Both the position numbers and the translations under genes were made by a program. The notes beneath the pieces were generated by a model. It did no database searches. It was given only the letters and a program-made list of their open reading frames with translations, and had not been told where the DNA came from. 38,620 bases of DNA from Bacteroidota bacterium (lineage in GTDB: Bacteria > Bacteroidota > Bacteroidia > Bacteroidales > JADFUO01), in contig JAUXFX010000007.1 of NCBI GenBank assembly GCA_030622635.1, positions 1 through 38,620 of the forward strand, in the 5' to 3' direction. Positions 33,704 through 38,620 of the stretch are shown here, one piece after another. Numbering within the stretch: position 1 is the stretch's first letter; each line of letters starts with the position of its first letter.

Positions 33704-34648
33704 CTATTTTATTATGTTGATTTTACTGCTTTCTTTCAGTTCACCATTTACGAATAACTGAATAAAATACATACCAGTAGGGTATGCTTTTGTGGTAATA
33801 ACCCTTTGATTTTGTCTGTCTTCAAGGTAAAAGTTCAATATATGTTTTCCTGTTATATCCGATATCAGTATCATTGCAGTCCCCTCAAGTTCTCTAAGGT
33901 CGTAATCGATGATAAAATAGCTGCCTGCTGGGTTAGGGAAAATTCTTAAGAGCGATCCTTGGGTTTGACCCGATTGTTTAAAATATTCCCAGGAAGGAGA
34001 ACTTTTGAGATTATCGGGTAAATAAACCGGCTCCTGGTAACTCATCAGGCCATTGTCAATTAATATATTCCTGGCATATACACCGGGTAAATTATTATGG
34101 TTTGCTGCTATGTCTTGTAAAGTTTGTATATTTATGCTATCTAACACTAAAGAATCTGTCTGTATATCAAGCAATACGTCAAAAAGATCATCATAAAGAT
34201 CGTGTAAGGTTTGCTGATTGTCATCAAGAGTAAATTCAACAGGTATATTAGTTAATGTGTTCACAACTGATAGGGAATCTTCCATATCAAGATATATAAA
34301 TGCAAGTTGATAACGGGCACAGGGGCTTTGTTCATTCTGTAATAATGCCATAATACTATCGTTTGCCCAGGTATTTAAAGTATCATTTTTATAATGCCTT
34401 AGCAGTTTTGAAAGTGACTTTGCCCTTGTTGAAGAATGTTTAGCCAGTTTCCGTTCAAGAACTTCTTTTGTACCAGTAATATTTAATCCACCCATGATCT
34501 CTGCCATCATATAATCAGGCATTGGCACGAAGCGATCATCTAATACGTTTATTACTTCTGCTGATTTGTCCGATTGTGGGTTGGCTACCAAAATATCACG
34601 TATCATAGCATTTGGTAGTACGTTCTCTTTATAGATAGCTGATTTCAT
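33704..34648 (-). CDS. T9SS-tail protein without signal peptide, array copy B1
   Basis: 314 residues beginning KSAIYKENVLPNAMIRDILV, which is hydrophilic with no signal peptide. A mostly helical region (~20-210; DYMMAEIMGG, EVLERKLAKHSSTRAKSLSK) is followed by LPGVYARNILIDNGL. A sorting domain closes it (~235-314; LRIFPNPAGSYFIIDYDL ... GMYFIQLFVNGE). An upstream start is excluded because the A2 stop is in the same frame eight codons before the ATG. From memory, similar sequence forms the C-terminal part of much larger Bacteroidota T9SS proteins, so B1 may be a detached fragment. It is paired with A1 (2-bp gap) and A2 (24-bp gap). Confidence 0.75.
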   Translation of the reverse strand: MKSAIYKENVLPNAMIRDILVANPQSDKSAEVINVLDDRFVPMPDYMMAEIMGGLNITGTKEVLERKLAKHSSTRAKSLSKLLRHYKNDTLNTWANDSIMALLQNEQSPCARYQLAFIYLDMEDSLSVVNTLTNIPVEFTLDDNQQTLHDLYDDLFDVLLDIQTDSLVLDSINIQTLQDIAANHNNLPGVYARNILIDNGLMSYQEPVYLPDNLKSSPSWEYFKQSGQTQGSLLRIFPNPAGSYFIIDYDLRELEGTAMILISDITGKHILNFYLEDRQNQRVITTKAYPTGMYFIQLFVNGELKESSKINIIK

Positions 34649-34672
34649 TGCAGTTTTAAAAATTCTTAAGAT

Positions 34673-36247
34673 TTAATTCACAATCACCTTTTCACTCCCA
34701 ATAACACTATTCTTGTCTCTCACCATTATTAGATAAAGTCCTTTTTTCCATCCTTCAACATCTACTTCAATCTTATTTTGCCCTTTAGGAACATTTATTT
34801 CTTTTGCTTTCCTTCCAAAAATATCAAAAATTTTAATTATGCACGAACTAACCTGAAACCTGAAACTTGAAACCTGAAACTTATTTTGTGCCGGATTCGG
34901 ATAAATTAATATCCCATCTCTCTCCTCCTCTTTCTCCAGTTTTACTTCATCCATTCCCACTATCAACCCACAATCATCCTGAACAATTGTATCTGATACA
35001 ATTGAGTAAGGGCACAGGCTGTCGTAAGTGAAGGGGAAGGTGTAGAGGGTATCGTCTTCTAAGTTTTGGTTGAGTTTAAAAAGGTAGGTGTAGAATTGAT
35101 CACTATCTTCTTCATATTTATTAGTAAAAAATAATAATTTATTATCAAAAGTCTTCTCTGTTTTAGCCATCCAATCATTGTCCAATAATACTTTTTGGGT
35201 TAAAATGTTACCCAGTGTATCAATAATTATTGCTTTTGGAGTATGATCTGATTCTGTTCCCCAACTTGCACTCGCAGCAAGTGTTGTATCATTAATAAAA
35301 AGAAGACTGATCATTTTTCCATATTCATTGGGTGGAGCAATATCATAAATATCAATTAAATTACCATTCAAATCCATTTTTAACATTGCAGCCGCATCTT
35401 TTGATTGATCATAATAATAATGGCTAATTGATGAATAATAGAATGTAGAATTCGAATTTATTACCGTGTTCCAGGCATATCCACCTAATTCAGATATTTC
35501 TTTATGAACAATGGTTTCCCATTCAAAATTACCCAGCGAATCAGTTTTTATATAATAAGGTTTACTCCACCAATAATGAGGAGGATTGGGATCAACATAA
35601 TCACAAACACCGGTAATTAAGAATCCACCATCAGGTGTAATAATTACATCCTTTGCATCATCGTTATATAAATTCGTATCAGGACTATTATAGCAATGTG
35701 TCCATTGAACCGTTCCATCTTTATCCAGTTTTGAAAGGCATGTGCGGTCTGTAAAATGTATAGTACTCATATATCTTAATAATACTACTACCCCATTATC
35801 CTGAGTGATAACCAAATCGTTTGAGAAGTTGTTTCCCTCCTCAAAAAATACATTGCACCATTCTTTTTCTCCACAAGAATCCAATTTCATAATTATGGGA
35901 TCATAATCGCTTGTATTATATGTATCTGTAGAACCTACAAGAAAAATATTTCCTTCCTTGTCAGTTTTTGTATTAGCAGTCAGTACAAGGTAGTCCATTC
36001 CATTGCCAAGCGTCTTATTCCACAGTACATTCCCATTTATATCTGTTTTAATCAGCCAATTAAGTTTTGGATAATTTGGCCCATATCTGCCTGTAATAAG
36101 ATAACCCTTATCATAATACTCACAAATGCTTTCACCAACAGGATTTAGCCCAGAAAGATATGTATTGGTCCATCGTTCCTGACCTTGAACCTTGATAATT
36201 AGTTGAAAAAATATTAACAGTATTATTAACCAACTTTTCATTAACAT
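34673..36247 (-). CDS. T9SS-sorted propeller-like protein, array copy A2
   Basis: A paralogue of A1 and A3. A signal peptide (MKSWLIILLIFFQLIIKVQG, with the better start two codons in at 36241) is followed by the same repeat strands (NWLIKTDINGNVLWNKTLGN, IMKLDSCGEKEWCNVFFEEG, YYIKTDSLGNFEWETIVHKE). The end block DTIVQDDCGLIVGMDEVKLE and the sorting domain (ILIYPNPAQNKF ... KKGLYLIMVRDKNSVIGSEK) match too. The sorting domain contains the FQVSSFRFQVSS insert. The N-terminal two thirds differ much more from A1 than the tail does. Confidence 0.87.
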   Translation of the reverse strand: MLMKSWLIILLIFFQLIIKVQGQERWTNTYLSGLNPVGESICEYYDKGYLITGRYGPNYPKLNWLIKTDINGNVLWNKTLGNGMDYLVLTANTKTDKEGNIFLVGSTDTYNTSDYDPIIMKLDSCGEKEWCNVFFEEGNNFSNDLVITQDNGVVVLLRYMSTIHFTDRTCLSKLDKDGTVQWTHCYNSPDTNLYNDDAKDVIITPDGGFLITGVCDYVDPNPPHYWWSKPYYIKTDSLGNFEWETIVHKEISELGGYAWNTVINSNSTFYYSSISHYYYDQSKDAAAMLKMDLNGNLIDIYDIAPPNEYGKMISLLFINDTTLAASASWGTESDHTPKAIIIDTLGNILTQKVLLDNDWMAKTEKTFDNKLLFFTNKYEEDSDQFYTYLFKLNQNLEDDTLYTFPFTYDSLCPYSIVSDTIVQDDCGLIVGMDEVKLEKEEERDGILIYPNPAQNKFQVSSFRFQVSSCIIKIFDIFGRKAKEINVPKGQNKIEVDVEGWKKGLYLIMVRDKNSVIGSEKVIVN

Positions 36248-36254
36248 GCATTGT

Positions 36255-37196
36255 TTATTTTGAGATTGTTAGCTTTATTACTTCTTTTAAGTTGTTGCCC
36301 AAATATAATTGTAACAAATATACACCATCTGAATATTCGTTAGTTGAGATAATTTTTTGAGTATGTGTGTTTTCTAAATAAATAAGATCACATCTTTTAC
36401 CCATTGCATCAGAAACCATAAAAAATGAATGTTCTACACTTTCAGATAAATCATATTCAACGATAAAATAATTACCGGCTGGGTTTGGGAAAACTTTCAT
36501 TATATAATCTATTTTGGATTTATCTGGATTAACAGGATAAAAAGGTATTGTTTTGAGAAAATCAGGAAAATAAACCGGCTCATCATAATCAATTATACTG
36601 TCATTGATAAGCAGATTTCTTGCATAAGTTCCAGGAAGAGTTGCATGAGATGATAAAGATAATAAGGATTGTGTAATTGTGCTATCAAGGTTAATGGTAT
36701 CTGCTTGCAAAGTCCATAATATTTCAACAAGATCCTCGTATTGCTGATGTAATAATTGTTCATACAAAGATAATTCGAAAATCAATGGAATGCTATCCAA
36801 TGTATTAAACAAATTGACAGAATCAGATCTTTCAAGATACAGTAAAGATAATTTATACCATGCCTTAGGGTATGGTTCCCTGTGCCATAGAGCAATCAAA
36901 CTATCGGTTGAGGTTGGAATATTGGCAGTATCACTTTTGTAAAATCTCTCCAGCTTAGAAAGAGATTTCATACGATTTTTTTTGTGTGAAGCAAGTTTAT
37001 GCTCAAGCTCCTCCTTAGCACCAATTGTATTTTGTCCGGCCATAATTTCACCCATCATATAATCCGGCATAGGATTAAACCTGTTATCTAATGTATTGAG
37101 TACATCCGGTGTTTTGGCCGACTGGGGGTTGGATACCAAAATATCACGTATCATAGCATTTGGTAGTACGTTCTCTTTATAGATAGCTGATTTCAT
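36255..37196 (-). CDS. T9SS-tail protein without signal peptide, array copy B2
   Basis: 313 residues, paralogous to B1 end to end: KSAIYKENVLPNAMIRDILV, DYMMGEIMAGQNTIGAKEEL, LPGTYARNLLINDSI, then the sorting domain VFPNPAGNYFIVEYDLSE ... GVYLLQLYLGNN. Its first 21 codons plus 6 bp upstream are identical in DNA to B1 (37134-37202 against 34586-34654), while the middle has diverged widely. No signal peptide. It lies 25 bp after A3 and 7 bp before A2. Confidence 0.75.
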   Translation of the reverse strand: MKSAIYKENVLPNAMIRDILVSNPQSAKTPDVLNTLDNRFNPMPDYMMGEIMAGQNTIGAKEELEHKLASHKKNRMKSLSKLERFYKSDTANIPTSTDSLIALWHREPYPKAWYKLSLLYLERSDSVNLFNTLDSIPLIFELSLYEQLLHQQYEDLVEILWTLQADTINLDSTITQSLLSLSSHATLPGTYARNLLINDSIIDYDEPVYFPDFLKTIPFYPVNPDKSKIDYIMKVFPNPAGNYFIVEYDLSESVEHSFFMVSDAMGKRCDLIYLENTHTQKIISTNEYSDGVYLLQLYLGNNLKEVIKLTISK

Positions 37197-37221
37197 TGCA
37201 GTGTCAGAAAATTCTTGAGAT

Positions 37222-38620
37222 TTAATTCACAATCACCTTCCCGCTCCCAATAACACTATTCTCATCTCTCACCCTTATCAGATAAAGTCCTTTTCTCCAT
37301 CCTTCAACATCTACTTCAATCTCATTTTGTCCTTTTGGGATTTCTTTTTCTTTTACCTTCCTCCCGAAAATATCAAAAACTTTAATAACACATAAACCAA
37401 CTTTAAACTTTAAACATTGAACCTTAAACTTGTTTTGTGCCGGATTCGGATAAACTTTTAATACCGCCTGCTCTTCAGCTTTCTCCGGTTTTACTTCCTC
37501 CATTCCAACTATCAAACCGCAATCATCCAGCACGATGGTATCTGATGCAATAGGATACGGGCAAAGGGTATCGTATTGGAAGGGATAGGTATAAAGGGTA
37601 TCGTCTTCAAGGTTTTGGTTGAGTTTGCGTAGATAAACATCGAATTGGCCACTTTGATAGGTATTATACATGTACACAAGTTTATTGTCATAAACAGTAT
37701 CCATATAAATTGTATAAATATCCTGTACAAGGAATGTTGAATCTTTAATATTGCCAATGGTATCTATTAATACTGCATAATTCATGATGTCATTAACGGT
37801 GTTACCCCAGCCTACACCTGCAGCCAAAGTGGAATCATTTATGAATGTCGCATAAGTTAATCCACTATGTGCATAACCATAAACAATATCATAAATATCA
37901 ATAACATTTCCTATAAGGTCCATTTTCAGCAGTGCAGGAGATTTTGATCCCGGATAGTAATGGCTTATTGATGAATAATAATATGTTCCGGAAGGATTGA
38001 TTGATGTACTCCATGCACTCCCTCCTTTTTCACTTCCAACATCTTTATGAACCACTACTTCCCACTCAAAATTACCTAAAGAGTCAGTTTTGATGTAATA
38101 AGGTTTTGACCAGAATAAATTTGGTTGATTGGGGTCTTCGTAACCACAATGTCCCGTAATAAGAAATCCACCGTCTTGAGCCCTGATAAAAGACTGGGCA
38201 AAAGCATTCATCAAACTAGTATCTTGACTGTTATAGCAATCTTTCCATAAAAGATCGCCATCTATATCTAATCTGGCAAGACAAATACGATCAATTTGGG
38301 GATCATATCCCGAAAATAAAAGTGCAACACAGCCACCATCATCTGTTGCCAAAACATGAAAAGCATAATCTAAGTAACCTGGATTATGAAAAACCTTGCA
38401 CCACTGTTTTTCGCCACAAGAGTCAAGTTTTAAAATAATTGGATCTTGCATTTCATCATAAAATGTTGTTGAGCCTGATAAATATAATTCCCCATTCAAA
38501 CCATCTGCTAAACATGCAAATGCAGAATAAGAATTCGCCTCACCTATGGTTTTTTCCCATAATATTTGACCGTTTATGTCAGTTTTTATTAACCAATTAA
38601 AATGAGGATAACTACTGCCA
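37222..38620 (-). CDS. T9SS-sorted propeller-like protein, array copy A3, 5' end outside the window
   Basis: The frame is open to the right edge: upstream of the internal TTG at 38499 it continues without stop, with family A strands such as NWLIKTDINGQILWEKTIGE. The gene is therefore partial and its start and signal peptide are not in view. The visible part has the family A repeats (LARLDIDGDLLWKDCYNSQD, YYIKTDSLGNFEWEVVVHKD), the end block DTIVLDDCGLIVGMEEVKPE and a sorting domain (LKVYPNPAQNKFKV ... KVFDIFGRKVKEK). The insert within the sorting domain reads FKVQCLKFKVG, from a different simple repeat than in A1/A2. Confidence 0.85.
   Translation of the reverse strand, partial: GSSYPHFNWLIKTDINGQILWEKTIGEANSYSAFACLADGLNGELYLSGSTTFYDEMQDPIILKLDSCGEKQWCKVFHNPGYLDYAFHVLATDDGGCVALLFSGYDPQIDRICLARLDIDGDLLWKDCYNSQDTSLMNAFAQSFIRAQDGGFLITGHCGYEDPNQPNLFWSKPYYIKTDSLGNFEWEVVVHKDVGSEKGGSAWSTSINPSGTYYYSSISHYYPGSKSPALLKMDLIGNVIDIYDIVYGYAHSGLTYATFINDSTLAAGVGWGNTVNDIMNYAVLIDTIGNIKDSTFLVQDIYTIYMDTVYDNKLVYMYNTYQSGQFDVYLRKLNQNLEDDTLYTYPFQYDTLCPYPIASDTIVLDDCGLIVGMEEVKPEKAEEQAVLKVYPNPAQNKFKVQCLKFKVGLCVIKVFDIFGRKVKEKEIPKGQNEIEVDVEGWRKGLYLIRVRDENSVIGSGKVIVN

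Noticed and set aside
34649-34675. Programmed readthrough joining A2 and B1
   Set aside because: The stop and B1 are in frame, but the homologous A3/B2 junction is not, and no readthrough signal is evident; kept only as a testable possibility.

Overview
The window is AT-rich chromosomal DNA from a member of the Bacteroidota, most likely a Bacteroidales-like organism. Several signs agree on this. Secreted proteins carry a C-terminal type IX secretion (T9SS) sorting domain with the 'PNPA/PNPV' signature. Candidate promoters have the TAnnTTTG -7 box. Shine-Dalgarno sequences are mostly absent. The housekeeping genes (recR, glmM, rel/relA, floA-nfeD, clpS) resemble Bacteroidota versions. I see no phage, plasmid or rRNA/tRNA genes.

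Left part (1-9.5 kb): the first codons of a secreted protein leaving the left edge, recR, a large C10 (streptopain-type) protease with PKD, GEVED and seven near-identical FN3 repeats, glmM with an unusual basic C-terminal extension, and a DUF4143-type ATPase bracketed by directly repeated non-coding blocks. Middle (9.8-19.8 kb): a FISUMP-domain secreted protein whose last ~190 bp are sharply GC-rich and look like the variable region of a diversity-generating retroelement (DGR); a RelA-like (p)ppGpp synthetase with a ruined hydrolase site; floA-nfeD; clpS; a CoA-type NUDIX hydrolase; an OsmC protein; and a T9SS protein.

A vitamin B12 uptake unit follows (18.7-22.1 kb, minus strand): a cobalamin riboswitch, a BtuB-like TonB receptor and an overlapping BtuG-like surface lipoprotein. 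Then come two large T9SS proteins, a small lipoprotein, a long KamA-like radical SAM protein, a deleted remnant of a four-helix-bundle gene and a lipoprotein serine hydrolase. The right end (32.1-38.6 kb) is a tandem array of alternating T9SS genes, A-B-A-B-A. A is a signal-peptide propeller-like protein; B is a ~314-residue protein with a sorting domain but no signal peptide. Near-identical DNA blocks show recent duplication or gene conversion.

The intergenic DNA is rich in small repeats: an ~82-bp element with 15-bp perfect inverted arms at gene 3' ends, a shared ~110-135 bp leader upstream of two secreted-protein genes, REP-like hairpins and several short-period tandem arrays. The most notable candidate system is the DGR-like variable region at 9858-10049. 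No reverse transcriptase or template repeat is visible here, so it would have to be served in trans or be inactive.
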